Assembly (NCBI RefSeq): GCF_000964425.1
Contig: NZ_BANF01000100.1
Location: forward strand, 24,036-88,035
DNA: 64,000 bases
Direction of reading: 5' to 3'
Source of the DNA: Komagataeibacter intermedius TF2
GTDB taxonomy: Bacteria > Pseudomonadota > Alphaproteobacteria > Acetobacterales > Acetobacteraceae
The first letter of the stretch is position 1. Every line of letters begins with the position of its first letter. The notes below the pieces were generated by a model, which was given only the letters and a program-made list of their open reading frames with translations, was not told where the DNA came from and made no database searches. Made by a program: the position numbers and the translations under genes. Of this stretch, positions 8,854 to 17,939 are shown piece by piece.

Positions 8854-9430
8854 GCTGTCCAGCCATATGGTTACGCCAAGTCATTTTGCGACATGAATTA
8901 CGATTTATCTGGCATTTTGTGAATCCACACCGCTATAAGGCAGCGCAACATAATATTTATTGCAACGTGTTATGGCTGGTGCACACACCGTTTCCATACC
9001 GCTGCCTCAATGTCGCCCGCCCGCCATCCGGGCATGGCAAGGAGAGCAAACCGATACGACACACCCGGCCCGCCACCGAAAAAAAAGCCTGATCCCCATG
9101 CCGGGTGGACACGATGCATGACCATATCTGCCCCCCGCGCAGGGCACGCCTGCCGAAGACGCACTTTTGTCCGGTAGGCAACAGGCCCATTATCAGGCGG
9201 GTTGGTATACTTTCGGCCTGGCACCCCAGACCGGATCAATTCTGTTTTTCGTGTGACCGCCAGCGGGTGAATACACGGTGTATTCCAGCTTCCGGCACAG
9301 TTGACACCGAAAGACAGCAGTTTCTCTGCCTGCCGACCTGACGGGGCATCGCCGGTCGGGCGGGCTGCAACAGCAACATTTCCTGCCGCAATGCCTGGAA
9401 TGCGCGGGAAAACGCAAATGCGGGACACCT
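8854..9430. other. Divergent intergenic region, no gene recognised
   Basis: This 577-bp gap separates the minus-strand desulfurase operon from the plus-strand hydrolase gene and must hold both promoters. The 8880-8960 part is noticeably AT-richer than its surroundings (for example around acataatatttattgc). Short open frames on both strands show no recognisable domain or coding bias. No riboswitch or RNA gene was recognised. Confidence 0.5.
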
Positions 9431-10096
9431 ATGCCTGAGGTCATGTTTGCCGGCCCTGATGGCCGTCTGGAAGGTCGATACCATCATTCAAGCGCGCCCA
9501 ACGCGCCGCTTGCGCTGGTACTCCATCCCCACCCGCTGCATGGCGGAACCATGAACAACCGCATCACCTATGCGATGTACCGCGCGTTCGAGAAAATGGG
9601 CTTCTCGGTCATGCGCTACAATTCGCGCGGGGTCGGTCGCTCGCAGGGGCGCTATGACGGCGGCATTGGCGAGATTTCGGACGCCGCCGCCGCCCTTGAC
9701 TGGATGCAGATGGTCAACCCGAACGCCAGCGGCCTGTGGATCGCGGGCTATTCGTTCGGTGCGTTCGTCGGCATGCAGCTGCTCATGCGCCGCCCCGAGA
9801 TCACGGGCTGGATCAGCGTGGCGCCGCCGGCCAACCACTATGATTTCGGCTTCCTTGCCCCCTGCCCGTGCGGCGGGCTGATGATCGCAGGCGAAAATGA
9901 CGAACTGGTGCCCGAACCCGCCGTGCGCAAGCTGGTGGACAAGCTGAACACCCAGAAGGGCGTGACGGTGGACTACCGCATATTCAAAGGCGCGGACCAC
10001 GTCTTTGCCAACCATGCCGATCAGGTAGCCGAGGCGCTGGAAGACCATGTCAGCACGGTCATGAACCGCAAGGCGCTGGCGCTGGCCGCCGACTGA
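9431..10096 (+). CDS. Alpha/beta-hydrolase of the COG2945 type
   Basis: A 221-residue alpha/beta-hydrolase. LVLHPHPLHGGTMNNRI is the His-Gly oxyanion region typical of COG2945, and AGYSFGAFVGMQLL holds the nucleophile elbow G-Y-S-F-G. The C-terminal catalytic His is in FKGADHVFANHADQV, with the acid probably in AGENDELVPE. It should hydrolyse an ester or similar bond in the cytoplasm; the substrate is unknown. There is no signal peptide. It is followed 46 bp later by the tyrS reading frame on the same strand, so the two may be co-transcribed. Confidence 0.88.
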   Translation: MPEVMFAGPDGRLEGRYHHSSAPNAPLALVLHPHPLHGGTMNNRITYAMYRAFEKMGFSVMRYNSRGVGRSQGRYDGGIGEISDAAAALDWMQMVNPNASGLWIAGYSFGAFVGMQLLMRRPEITGWISVAPPANHYDFGFLAPCPCGGLMIAGENDELVPEPAVRKLVDKLNTQKGVTVDYRIFKGADHVFANHADQVAEALEDHVSTVMNRKALALAAD

Positions 10097-10214
10097 CGCC
10101 CCCAATCCACCCCGGTCGGGCCGGGCTGTTCCATGATGGGCCGTGAACATGCTAGAGGCTGGTCCGCGCCGGGGCGGCCCGGCCAGCGATGCCTATCACA
10201 GCGCGGAACAGATC

Positions 10215-11462
10215 ATGCCCAAGAGTGAATTCCTCCGGGAAGCCGAAGCACGCGGCTTCATTTTCCAGTGCACCGACATGGACGCGCTTGACGCGGCCAT
10301 GCAGGCCGGTCCGGTGGGGGGCTATATCGGTTTCGATCCCACGGCGGACAGCCTGCACGTGGGCAGCCTGATCCAGATCATGATGCTGCGCCTGCTGCAC
10401 CGCCATGGCCACCGCGCCGTGGCGCTGGTTGGTGGCGGCACCGCGAAAATTGGCGATCCTTCCTTCCGTGAGGAAGCGCGCAAGCTCATGACGGCGGAAA
10501 CCATCGCCACCAACATGCGTGGGGTGGAAGGCTGCCTGCGGCAGTTCCTGCCACTGGGCACCGGGCCTGCCGATCCGCTGCTGACCAACAATGCCGACTG
10601 GCTGGACCGGCTGTCCTACATCGACCTGCTGCGCGATGTGGGTATCCATTTTTCCGTCAACCGCATGCTGTCCTTCGACTCGGTGCGGTCGCGGCTGGAA
10701 CGTGAGCAGGGCCTGACGTTCCTGGAGTTCAATTACTCCATTCTCCAGTCCTATGACTTCCGGGAACTGAACAGCCGTCATGGCGTGACCCTGCAGATGG
10801 GGGGATCGGACCAGTGGGGCAACATCGTATCGGGCATCGACCTTGTGCGCCGGATGAATGGTGCGCAGGTGTTCGGCCTGACAACGCCGCTGCTGACCAC
10901 AAGTTCCGGCGCGAAAATGGGCAAGACGGCGCAGGGTGCCGTCTGGCTTTCGGCGCAGCGGCTGCCGGTTTTCGAATACTGGCAGTTCTGGCGCAATGTG
11001 GAAGATGCGGATGTTGGCCGCTTCCTCAAGCTGTTTACCGAACTGCCCATCGCGGAATGTGAGCGCCTTGCGGCCCTTGGCGGCGCGGAAATCAATGAGG
11101 CGAAGAAGGTCCTCGCCACCGAGGCCACCGCCCTGTGCCACGGCCGCGCCGCCGCCGGGGAAGCCGCCGAGGCCGCACGCCGCACGTTCGAGGAAGGGGC
11201 CGTCACCGCCGCCGCCCTGCCTACCGTTTCCCTGCCCGCCGCCCTGCTGGCCGAAGGCGTGCCCGCCTTCCGCGTGTTTGTGGAAGCCGGTCTTGCCACA
11301 AGCAACGGGGAGGCCCGCCGCCTGATCCGTGGCGGCGGCGCGCGGGTGAATGATGTGGTGATCCGGGACGAGGCGCAGGTCGTGTCCGACAGGGACCTGA
11401 TTGACGGCGCGCTCAAGCTGTCATCGGGCCGCAAGCGCCATATCCTGGTCCAGCCGGCCTGA
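10215..11462 (+). CDS. tyrS: Tyrosyl-tRNA synthetase
   Basis: A 415-residue class Ic synthetase that charges tRNA-Tyr. Start [20 protein letters not shown] at 10215 matches family N-termini; the frame is open back to 10143. The HIGH-like signature is in [14 protein letters not shown], the tyrosine pocket in [15 protein letters not shown], and the KMSKS-like loop in [12 protein letters not shown]. The C-terminal S4 RNA-binding domain follows ([18 protein letters not shown]). The length is normal for the bacterial TyrS family. It is followed 11 bp later by the DUF4186 gene. Confidence 0.96.
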   Translation: MPKSEFLREAEARGFIFQCTDMDALDAAMQAGPVGGYIGFDPTADSLHVGSLIQIMMLRLLHRHGHRAVALVGGGTAKIGDPSFREEARKLMTAETIATNMRGVEGCLRQFLPLGTGPADPLLTNNADWLDRLSYIDLLRDVGIHFSVNRMLSFDSVRSRLEREQGLTFLEFNYSILQSYDFRELNSRHGVTLQMGGSDQWGNIVSGIDLVRRMNGAQVFGLTTPLLTTSSGAKMGKTAQGAVWLSAQRLPVFEYWQFWRNVEDADVGRFLKLFTELPIAECERLAALGGAEINEAKKVLATEATALCHGRAAAGEAAEAARRTFEEGAVTAAALPTVSLPAALLAEGVPAFRVFVEAGLATSNGEARRLIRGGGARVNDVVIRDEAQVVSDRDLIDGALKLSSGRKRHILVQPA

Positions 11463-11473
11463 AGGACACAGCC

Positions 11474-11995
11474 ATGACACGCAGGCGGGCAGGCCGGGAC
11501 AGGACGCAGGCGCAGCAGTCCGACCTGTTCGCGCCCGCCATGCCGCCAGTTCCTGTCGCGCCAGAAGGCCCCCGCCCGGCCACGCCAGACCTGAACTCTC
11601 TACCCGCCGTGCCCCGGGAACTGTGGGAACGGCTGGCCTATTCACGTTTCCGCGCGCGCTTTCACCTTGGGGCAAGGGAACGGGAGTACCTGGCCACGCG
11701 GGGCCTGCCGGAAGTCATGACGCACGCGGCGGATTTCATCGCCACCCGACTCGCCCCCGCCCAACCGGACAAGGACGGGCGGCAGACCCCATGGCGGGGC
11801 CATCCGGTTTTCATCGCCCAGCATGCCACGGGCACCTGCTGTCGTGGCTGCGTTGCCAAATGGCACGCCATGCCCGCAGGCCAGCCGCTTGATGCGGCAC
11901 AGCAGGCCTATATCCTGTCGGTCATACAGGAATGGATCAGGCGCGATGCGGCGACCGCTACGCCACAATCCGCGCCCAGACCTGATCCCCGCTGA
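11474..11995 (+). CDS. DUF4186 family protein
   Basis: A 173-residue protein. Residues from about 50 match the DUF4186 family: ELWERLAYSRFRARFHLG, then GHPVFIAQHATGTCCRGCVAKW, with an HATxTCCRxCxxKWH core, and a C-terminal ILSVIQEWI helix. The conserved His/Cys pattern suggests metal binding, but the family has no established function. The first 45 residues are Pro/Ala/Arg-rich and probably disordered. The gene follows tyrS by 11 bp. Its last 38 bases overlap the 3' end of the convergent Rieske gene. Confidence 0.88.
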   Translation: MTRRRAGRDRTQAQQSDLFAPAMPPVPVAPEGPRPATPDLNSLPAVPRELWERLAYSRFRARFHLGAREREYLATRGLPEVMTHAADFIATRLAPAQPDKDGRQTPWRGHPVFIAQHATGTCCRGCVAKWHAMPAGQPLDAAQQAYILSVIQEWIRRDAATATPQSAPRPDPR

Positions 11996-12305
11996 TCCAG
12001 CATTCATACGAACGCGGCATCGGTCCCGCCGCCTCCACCCGGCCACCGGGGGCCTGCGCGCGCCCGTCAGGGCCGAAGGTCCACATATGCAGCGGGCAGA
12101 CAATGCGGCCATACAGCACGTAGCCGGCGGACAGGCGGGCGTTGCCATGTGGGCAGCGGTCATCCAGCACGGCGGGGCGGTCGTCTTCCACCATCCACAC
12201 CACCAGCGCCCGGCCATCGCACATGACCCGCCGGGGTTCTTCACGTGCGGCGGATACTGCGCACAGGGAACGGGAACCCGGTAACGCCTGTTTCATTGAA
12301 CTCAT
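11958..12305 (-). CDS. Rieske [2Fe-2S] domain protein
   Basis: A 115-residue single-domain Rieske protein. The cluster motifs are CPHGNARLSAGYVL (Cys51, His53) and CPLHMWTFGPDG (Cys70, His73), the C-x-H and C-x2-H pairs of Rieske ferredoxins. It resembles the NirD/Rieske ferredoxin class that feeds electrons to an oxygenase or reductase; no such partner is adjacent. The ATG at 12305 was picked because AGGGAGAAGGC sits directly before it; the longer frame to 13310 is the antisense of the aminopeptidase gene. The 3' end overlaps the DUF4186 gene by 38 bases on the opposite strand. Confidence 0.88.
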   Translation of the reverse strand: MSSMKQALPGSRSLCAVSAAREEPRRVMCDGRALVVWMVEDDRPAVLDDRCPHGNARLSAGYVLYGRIVCPLHMWTFGPDGRAQAPGGRVEAAGPMPRSYECWISGDQVWARIVA

Positions 12306-12422
12306 GCCTTCTCCCTGCTGCGCAGTTACCATCTTACGTGAATGGGGTGTGTCGTCTATCGTGCATGCGCCCTGTCGCAGGCATGCGGCGCACCGGCCAA
12401 CATTAACAGGATATGATGACGC

Positions 12423-13670
12423 ATGGTTCTTTCCCCCCAGCATGAACATCTTCTGGACCGTCTGGCTGAGGTCGCCGTCCGCGTTGGTGTGAATGTCGCG
12501 CACGGGCAGCAGCTTCTGATCACGGCACCGCTGGATGCCGTGCCGCTGGTCCGCCGCATCACGGAACACGCCTACAGGGCCGGGGCGTCGCTGGTGACAC
12601 CGTTCTATGCCGATGACGTGGCGACACTGGCCCGCTTCCGCCACGCCGCCGATGATACGCTGGACACCGCCGCCGACTGGCTGCAGGACGGCATGGCCAA
12701 TGCCTACCGCAAGGGGGCGGCGCGCATGGCGATTACGGGTGGCAACCCGGTGCTGCTGGCCAATGAAAATGCCGAACGCGTCTCCCGCGTGGGACGTGCG
12801 GCGTCGCGCGCGGGGCGTCCGGCCATGGAACTGATCACCCGCTTCGCCATCAACTGGAACATCGTGGCCTTCGCCACCCCCGCATGGGCGGCGCAGGTGT
12901 TTCCTGACCTGTCGGCGGATGCGGCGGTCAGCCGGTTGTGGGACGCCATTTTCCAGGCGTCGCGCGTGATGGTGGACGACCCGGTGGCCGAATGGAAAGC
13001 CCATAACGCCCACCTGCACAAACGTGCGACATGGCTGAACGAACGCCGTTTCGCGGCCCTGCATTTCACCGGGCCGGATACCGACCTGACCGTGGGGCTG
13101 GCCGATGGCCATGCATGGGCTGGCGGGGCGGAACCCGCGGGGAACGGGATCATCTGCAACCCCAACATTCCGACCGAGGAAGTGTTCACCACCCCGCACG
13201 CCCGCAAGGTCAGCGGGACAGTACGCGCGACCAAGCCGCTGTTCCATCAGGGCACGCTGATTGATGATATCGCCGTGCGTTTTGAAGATGGCCGCATTGT
13301 CGAAGCCCATGCCCGCACCGGGCAGGACGTGCTGGAACGCATACTCGATACCGATGACGGCGCGCGCAGGCTGGGTGAAGTGGCGCTGGTGCCCGCGTCC
13401 TCCCCCATTTCACAAAGCGGCATCCTGTTCCGTAACACGCTGTTTGACGAAAACGCCGCCAGCCACATCGCGCTGGGCCAGTCCTATGCCAAATGCATGC
13501 TGGACACCGACAGCCTGACCGAAGCCCATCTGGCGCAGCAGGGGGCCAATACCAGCTTTATCCATATTGACTGGATGATCGGGTCCAGCAAAATCGACGT
13601 GGACGCCATCAACCATGATGGCACCCGCGAACCCCTGATGAGACAGGGCGAATGGAGCAACCAGCCATGA
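12423..13670 (+). CDS. M29-family aminopeptidase (aminopeptidase T/AmpS type)
   Basis: A 415-residue metallopeptidase of family M29. The N-terminal half (LLITAPLDAVPLVRRITEHAYRAGASLVTPFYAD) and the metal-ligand segments (ICNPNIPTEEVFTTPHARKVSG, with E-E-V-F-T-T-P; GILFRNTLFDENAASHIALGQSY; FIHIDWMIGS) match AmpS/AmpT. These cytoplasmic enzymes remove N-terminal residues from peptides using two divalent metals. AGGAT precedes the ATG. It is divergent from the Rieske gene, and its stop overlaps the start of the next gene (ATGA). Confidence 0.93.
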   Translation: MVLSPQHEHLLDRLAEVAVRVGVNVAHGQQLLITAPLDAVPLVRRITEHAYRAGASLVTPFYADDVATLARFRHAADDTLDTAADWLQDGMANAYRKGAARMAITGGNPVLLANENAERVSRVGRAASRAGRPAMELITRFAINWNIVAFATPAWAAQVFPDLSADAAVSRLWDAIFQASRVMVDDPVAEWKAHNAHLHKRATWLNERRFAALHFTGPDTDLTVGLADGHAWAGGAEPAGNGIICNPNIPTEEVFTTPHARKVSGTVRATKPLFHQGTLIDDIAVRFEDGRIVEAHARTGQDVLERILDTDDGARRLGEVALVPASSPISQSGILFRNTLFDENAASHIALGQSYAKCMLDTDSLTEAHLAQQGANTSFIHIDWMIGSSKIDVDAINHDGTREPLMRQGEWSNQP

Positions 13671-14212
13671 CTTCTTCCTTCGTGCGCAAGGCGCTTTTGG
13701 CCACCACATGCGCCCTTGCCCTGACCCGCCTGCCCGCCGTCATGCCGTCCGCCATGGCCCAGCAGCCCACGCAGCAGATGACCCAGCAGGCCCCAAGCGC
13801 CGCCCAGCAGGCTGCGATCAGGCATGATATGGAAACCGTGGCGCAGTACAGGCTGCCCAAGGACTTCTTCACGCGCATGACGCCGGTGATGGAGCAGATC
13901 CGCAATTCACGCATCACCCCCCCTGAAACGCCGAACCTGTCGCTGGACGATACCATCAAGCGCACCGAAGCCATGCCCCAGCTTGCGCCGATCCTGAAGC
14001 AGGGTCACATGACGGCGCGTGAATTCGTCATGGGCATCACCACCTTTGGCATGACCGCCGCCGTCATGCAGCACCCCCCGCAGGACAGCAAGTCCATCCC
14101 ACCGCTGAACCCGGACAATGTCAGCCTGCTCAAGTCACATACGGCGCAGACGCAGGCGCTGATCCAGATCATGAACGGCAGCGATGGCCAGCAGCAGGAC
14201 ATGGGACGTTAA
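13667..14212 (+). CDS. Secreted protein of unknown function
   Basis: A 181-residue protein starting MTSSFVRKALLATTCALAL at the ATGA overlap with the aminopeptidase stop. A signal peptide ends near AMAQQ, followed by a Gln-rich stretch (QQPTQQMTQQAPSAAQQAA). The remainder is mainly helical (VAQYRLPKDFFTRMTPVMEQI, ARE-FVMGITTFGM) with no recognised domain. It is probably periplasmic. Translational coupling to a cytoplasmic aminopeptidase is odd; it may simply be an operon partner. Function unknown. Confidence 0.8.
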   Translation: MTSSFVRKALLATTCALALTRLPAVMPSAMAQQPTQQMTQQAPSAAQQAAIRHDMETVAQYRLPKDFFTRMTPVMEQIRNSRITPPETPNLSLDDTIKRTEAMPQLAPILKQGHMTAREFVMGITTFGMTAAVMQHPPQDSKSIPPLNPDNVSLLKSHTAQTQALIQIMNGSDGQQQDMGR

Positions 14213-14251
14213 CCCCCAGCAACCTGTTGATAACAAATAAAAGTCTTTAGG

Positions 14252-14278
14252 CGCCGCCTTTTTTTCAAAAAGGCGGCG
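14252..14278. repeat. Stem-loop repeat, copy 2, between convergent genes
   Basis: A near-perfect hairpin with arms cgccgccttttt and aaaaaggcggcg, followed by tttcctgaagaaac. It sits between two convergent genes and has A and T runs in both arms, so it can stop transcription from either side. Confidence 0.75.
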
Positions 14279-14366
14279 TTTCCTGAAGAAACCGCGCCAG
14301 GAATGCCTTCATGACCGACGCGGCGTGACGCAGGCGGACTTTCTGGAACCGCCTTCCTGTCCGTGC

Positions 14367-15494
14367 CTATGCGACAGGGCATCCCGCTGTCAGCAGGGCA
14401 ACCGTGCGCGCCATGATGTCGGCCTGCGTGTAATGGGCCAGCGCGCGCAGCCGTCCCGCCTCCCCCATGCGCTGGCGCAGCGCACCATCACGCACCAGCC
14501 GGTCCAGCGCCGTAGCCAGCCGTGCGACGTCGCCCGGCGGCACCAGCAGGCCGGTCTCGCCTTCCACCACCTGTTCGCACGGGCCGGAAATATCGCTTGC
14601 CACCACCGGCAGGCCGCACAGCATGGCTTCGATCACGCTCATCGGCAGACCCTCGAAATGGCTGGGCAGGACAAAAATATCCGCAGCCGCCATGATCGGC
14701 GCGACATCCGCACGATATCCGAACATGACCATGCGCGTGCCAAGGGCCGCCTGTGCTGCGGCAAAACACGCGCCAAGGTCCATGCCGCGATCACTGGGCA
14801 GACGCTCACCCACCACCCATAACACCGCGTTGTCAGGCAGGGCGCGCATGACCGCCAGCAGTTCGGGATACCCCTTGCCCCGCACCAGGCGGGAGACGGC
14901 AAGGATGACGACCTGTCCCGCGTCCAGCCCCATCCGTGCGCGCAGCGCCGCGCGCTGTTCGGGCATGGGGTGGAAAATGGCCGGATCACGTCCATTGCCG
15001 ATGGCCGTGGCGCGGGGGTTGATCCGCAGTCTACGGGCGTCACATGCCTCTTTTTGCGATACCGTCAGGTAGATGCCGGTCACCTGTCCCGCCAGCCATT
15101 CCAGCATAAGGGCCACGGCACGCCGCAGGCGTGATCCCGGCTGGTTGAACAGGAACCCATGACAGGTATAGGCAATGCAGGGCACCCCGCACCACCATGC
15201 CGCGAAACGCGCCAGCAGGCCGCTTATGGGCATGTGCGCATGGACCATATCGGGCTTTTCCGCCCGGATCAGGCGCACGAGCGCCCGCCATGCCCGCCAT
15301 TGCGCAAGGGGGGACAGGGTGCGCGACATCGGCACGGTCTCGACCCGCAGCCCACATGCGCGCACATCCTTCAGCAGGGGACCATCGGCGCATACCCCCA
15401 CCACGTCATGCCCTTCATCCCGAAGCGCCAGCATGAGGGGAAACAGGAACTGGCGTAACGAAAAATCGACATTCGTAACTTCGAGGATCTTCAT
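14367..15494 (-). CDS. Glycosyltransferase family 4
   Basis: A 375-residue GT-B enzyme. The N-terminus MKILEVTNVDFSLRQFLFPL and the central VHAHMPISGLLARFAAW match polysaccharide GT4 proteins (WbpH/PssE-type, Glyco_trans_4_4). The C-terminal donor domain has AVSRLVRGKGYPELL and LPSHFEGLPMSVIEAMLCGLPVVAS, which contains the E-x7-E motif. It probably adds one sugar to an undecaprenyl-linked repeat unit at the inner membrane face. Its start overlaps the stop of the heparinase-like gene (ATGA). The two may form an exopolysaccharide or lipopolysaccharide mini-operon. Confidence 0.88.
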   Translation of the reverse strand: MKILEVTNVDFSLRQFLFPLMLALRDEGHDVVGVCADGPLLKDVRACGLRVETVPMSRTLSPLAQWRAWRALVRLIRAEKPDMVHAHMPISGLLARFAAWWCGVPCIAYTCHGFLFNQPGSRLRRAVALMLEWLAGQVTGIYLTVSQKEACDARRLRINPRATAIGNGRDPAIFHPMPEQRAALRARMGLDAGQVVILAVSRLVRGKGYPELLAVMRALPDNAVLWVVGERLPSDRGMDLGACFAAAQAALGTRMVMFGYRADVAPIMAAADIFVLPSHFEGLPMSVIEAMLCGLPVVASDISGPCEQVVEGETGLLVPPGDVARLATALDRLVRDGALRQRMGEAGRLRALAHYTQADIMARTVALLTAGCPVA

Positions 15495-17164
15495 GCCAGA
15501 AGCAGCAGCTTCTCACGACGCAGCGCCCAGCGCACCACCTGCCGCACCTTGCCTGGCGGGGCATCTCCCCCCATGGCCGGGGCATCCGGGGTATCCCCGT
15601 CTTCCTGCTTCTGCCGGGCTGCGGGATCGACCCGCACGACCAGTTGCAGGGTCGGCTGCGGCACCTGCCCACCGGAATAGACGCTTTCCTCAATCGCGAC
15701 CTCGCCGCCTGCCGCGCGGAACCGCCAGTGCTGCTCCCCCGCTTCCAGCAGGACGGAGCCATCCTGCGCATCCACTGCCGTCACCGTCGGATGCAGGTGC
15801 AGGCGCAGAACGAAGGCCACTTCCCGCTCGCCTTCCAGCATTTCCTCTCCGCGCAGGATCTCGCCATCACCGCCCAGATACAGTCTGCGGTAATACGTCG
15901 CCCCCGCCGAAGGATGGTAGCCGTCATGCGACAGGTTCAGCCAGTGCGCGCCTTCGGCCACGGCATGATCGACACTGACATGGGCTGGCCTGCGCCGCAC
16001 CGTGCCATCCGTCCCGAATTCGGACGAGGACATGTCCTCCACCACCACCACGGAATGGGCCGCGGTCTGGCGCAGGGCCTCTTTCCAAACAGGCAGGACC
16101 CCGCCGCCGCAATTAACGATCAGACGCTGCCGCGCACAGGAAAATTCGAATGACAGCGTCCCCGCATGCGCGTTGCGGTCATATTCGGGCGGGGCGGGAA
16201 TCCCCACATCCACCAGCAGCAGCGATCGCACGGCCTGCATGCGTATGAAACCGCCATCGGGCATGGCATTGGCCACGACGCGGGTGCGCGTGGCCTGTGA
16301 CAGCACCATCTCGATCAGCGTCGCGCTACGTTCATGGCTGCCATTGAACAGCGCAAGCCCCCCGTCCCCATGCCGCATGGCCCGCAGCACGGGGCTCATC
16401 TTGTCCAGCGCGATGGCGACCGAATGCGGCAGGGCATGCTGCACTGCCTGCATCATGGCCCGCATTTCCGCCAGTTCGCGCAGGGCGCGCAGCTGGACCT
16501 CCGGGCTACGTTCGACATGCCAGCCATCGGGCAGGATCTGGCTTTCCACCTCGTTGTCGATATAGCGGCGGTACCGGGTCAGGAAACCGGTATATTCGGG
16601 CATGGCCACCGCCACCGCCAGCAGGCCCTTGAGCGCCGTAAGCGACTGCCAGCCATGCTGTTCAGGTGGCATGAGGGCGGCGATGGTGCGCCCTTCCACC
16701 AGTATCCGTTCCATCAGGCGCTGGCGGAAGGAATCGCTGGCCGATGCGGCAAAGAAATCGTAATGCCCCAGCCACGCCGCGACACGGGCGCCAATCACCC
16801 CGCAATCCAGCGCCATGGGGTGTTGGGATGGATGGTGCAGCCAGTCATCGACCAGCGCGCGCGCCTTCAGCCGCGCGGCATCCGTGCCCACCGCGCGCAG
16901 GTCACGCAGCCAGCGGAAGCTGAGCAGCCCCTCGCGGAAACCGGGTTCAAATTCGGGCGCATCCCATTGTCCCGGCCCGACGGGGTGGGTATAGCCCGCC
17001 CATGTCAGGCTGCCGCGCGCAAGCTGCGCGCCCGCCGCCGGATCACCCGGCCACAGGTCACGCACGTTATGGACAGGCGCGACAGGCAGCCGCCTGCCCC
17101 CACCCAGCAACGGCAGCCGCGCGAATGAAAGGCGCGCGCCGCGCGCCAGACGCTTCAGCGGCAT
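15491..17164 (-). CDS. Heparinase II/III family protein
   Basis: A 557-residue protein. The N-terminal half is an alpha/alpha-toroid (FRWLRDLRAVGTDAARLKAR, HPSQHPMALDCGVIGARVAAWLGHYDFF). The C-terminal half is a beta-rich heparinase II/III domain (IRMQAVRSLLLVDVGIPAPPEYDRNAHAGTL; HAVAEGAHWLNLSHDGYHPSAGATYYRRLYL). Family members are polysaccharide lyases of acidic polymers such as alginate or heparin, often encoded beside glycosyltransferases in capsule loci. No clear signal peptide is visible, which is unusual for a lyase that acts outside. It is coupled to the GT4 gene downstream. Confidence 0.85.
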   Translation of the reverse strand: MPLKRLARGARLSFARLPLLGGGRRLPVAPVHNVRDLWPGDPAAGAQLARGSLTWAGYTHPVGPGQWDAPEFEPGFREGLLSFRWLRDLRAVGTDAARLKARALVDDWLHHPSQHPMALDCGVIGARVAAWLGHYDFFAASASDSFRQRLMERILVEGRTIAALMPPEQHGWQSLTALKGLLAVAVAMPEYTGFLTRYRRYIDNEVESQILPDGWHVERSPEVQLRALRELAEMRAMMQAVQHALPHSVAIALDKMSPVLRAMRHGDGGLALFNGSHERSATLIEMVLSQATRTRVVANAMPDGGFIRMQAVRSLLLVDVGIPAPPEYDRNAHAGTLSFEFSCARQRLIVNCGGGVLPVWKEALRQTAAHSVVVVEDMSSSEFGTDGTVRRRPAHVSVDHAVAEGAHWLNLSHDGYHPSAGATYYRRLYLGGDGEILRGEEMLEGEREVAFVLRLHLHPTVTAVDAQDGSVLLEAGEQHWRFRAAGGEVAIEESVYSGGQVPQPTLQLVVRVDPAARQKQEDGDTPDAPAMGGDAPPGKVRQVVRWALRREKLLLLA

Positions 17165-17201
17165 GGGGCCCTATCCCCCCGATATGGCGGGACGCATACC
17201 C

Positions 17202-17879
17202 TCACGCCGGGTTATGCGCCCCGATCCGTAGGTTGCTGATGGCGGCGGCATAATCATCCTGCCCATACACGGATGTCCCGGCAATCAGGACATCGGCGCC
17301 TGCCGCAACTGCCAGGGGCGCGGTCTGCGCGGTAATGCCGCCATCGACGCCAATGCGGATGTCACGGCCCGTCGCATCCGCCATGCGGCGCAGGGTTTCG
17401 ATCTTGCGCAGCTGGCTGGTCAGGAATTTCTGGCCACCAAAACCGGGGTTGACCGTCATGACCAGGATCATGTCCACCAGATCCAGCACTTCGCCCACCG
17501 CTTCGGGCGGGGTGGCGGGACAGATGGCGATGCCGGGTTTCACCCCATGGTCGCGCACATGCTGCAGCGAGCGGTGGGTGTGGGGACCGGCTTCCACATG
17601 CAGGTGAATATGATCGGCCCCGGCCTTCGCAAAGGCTTCGATATACGGATCGACGGGTGCAATCATCAGGTGCACGTCAAATGGCAGCTTCGACTTCGGG
17701 CGAAGCGCCTTGATCAGTTGTGGTCCCATGGACAGGTTCGGTACGAAATGCCCATCCATGACATCCAGATGCAGCCAGTCTGCACCAGCGTTTTCGACAG
17801 CGGCGACTTCATCCGCCATGCGGGAAAAATCAGCTGACAGGACGCTGGGCGCGATGAGGGGGGTCTTGAGAGCAGCCAT
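17202..17879 (-). CDS. rpe: Ribulose-phosphate 3-epimerase
   Basis: A 225-residue TIM barrel that interconverts D-ribulose 5-phosphate and D-xylulose 5-phosphate in the pentose phosphate pathway. APSVLSADFSRMADEV carries the first metal-site region, LHLDVMDGHFVPNLSMGP the His/Asp metal ligands and catalytic Asp, LHVEAGPHTHRSLQHV another metal His, and IGVDGGITAQTAPLAVAAGADVLIAGTSVY the phosphate-binding Gly loops. The length is normal. It follows rsmB on the same strand after 60 bp. The oxidative pentose pathway is the main sugar route in acetic acid bacteria. Confidence 0.96.
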   Translation of the reverse strand: MAALKTPLIAPSVLSADFSRMADEVAAVENAGADWLHLDVMDGHFVPNLSMGPQLIKALRPKSKLPFDVHLMIAPVDPYIEAFAKAGADHIHLHVEAGPHTHRSLQHVRDHGVKPGIAICPATPPEAVGEVLDLVDMILVMTVNPGFGGQKFLTSQLRKIETLRRMADATGRDIRIGVDGGITAQTAPLAVAAGADVLIAGTSVYGQDDYAAAISNLRIGAHNPA

Positions 17880-17939
17880 ACCTGTTTTTTAACAGCAATC
17901 AATGACTAACGCCAATCTTTCCTCATGCCCCCGTCCCGC

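Noticed and set aside
8970..9428. A 152-codon minus-strand frame in the divergent gap
   Set aside because: Its composition is unlike neighbouring genes and no motif was seen; it overlaps the region expected to hold promoters.
11958..13310. A 450-codon minus-strand open frame ending in the Rieske domain
   Set aside because: Only the last 115 codons are real; the rest mirrors the M29 aminopeptidase gene, and a good ribosome-binding site marks the internal start at 12305.
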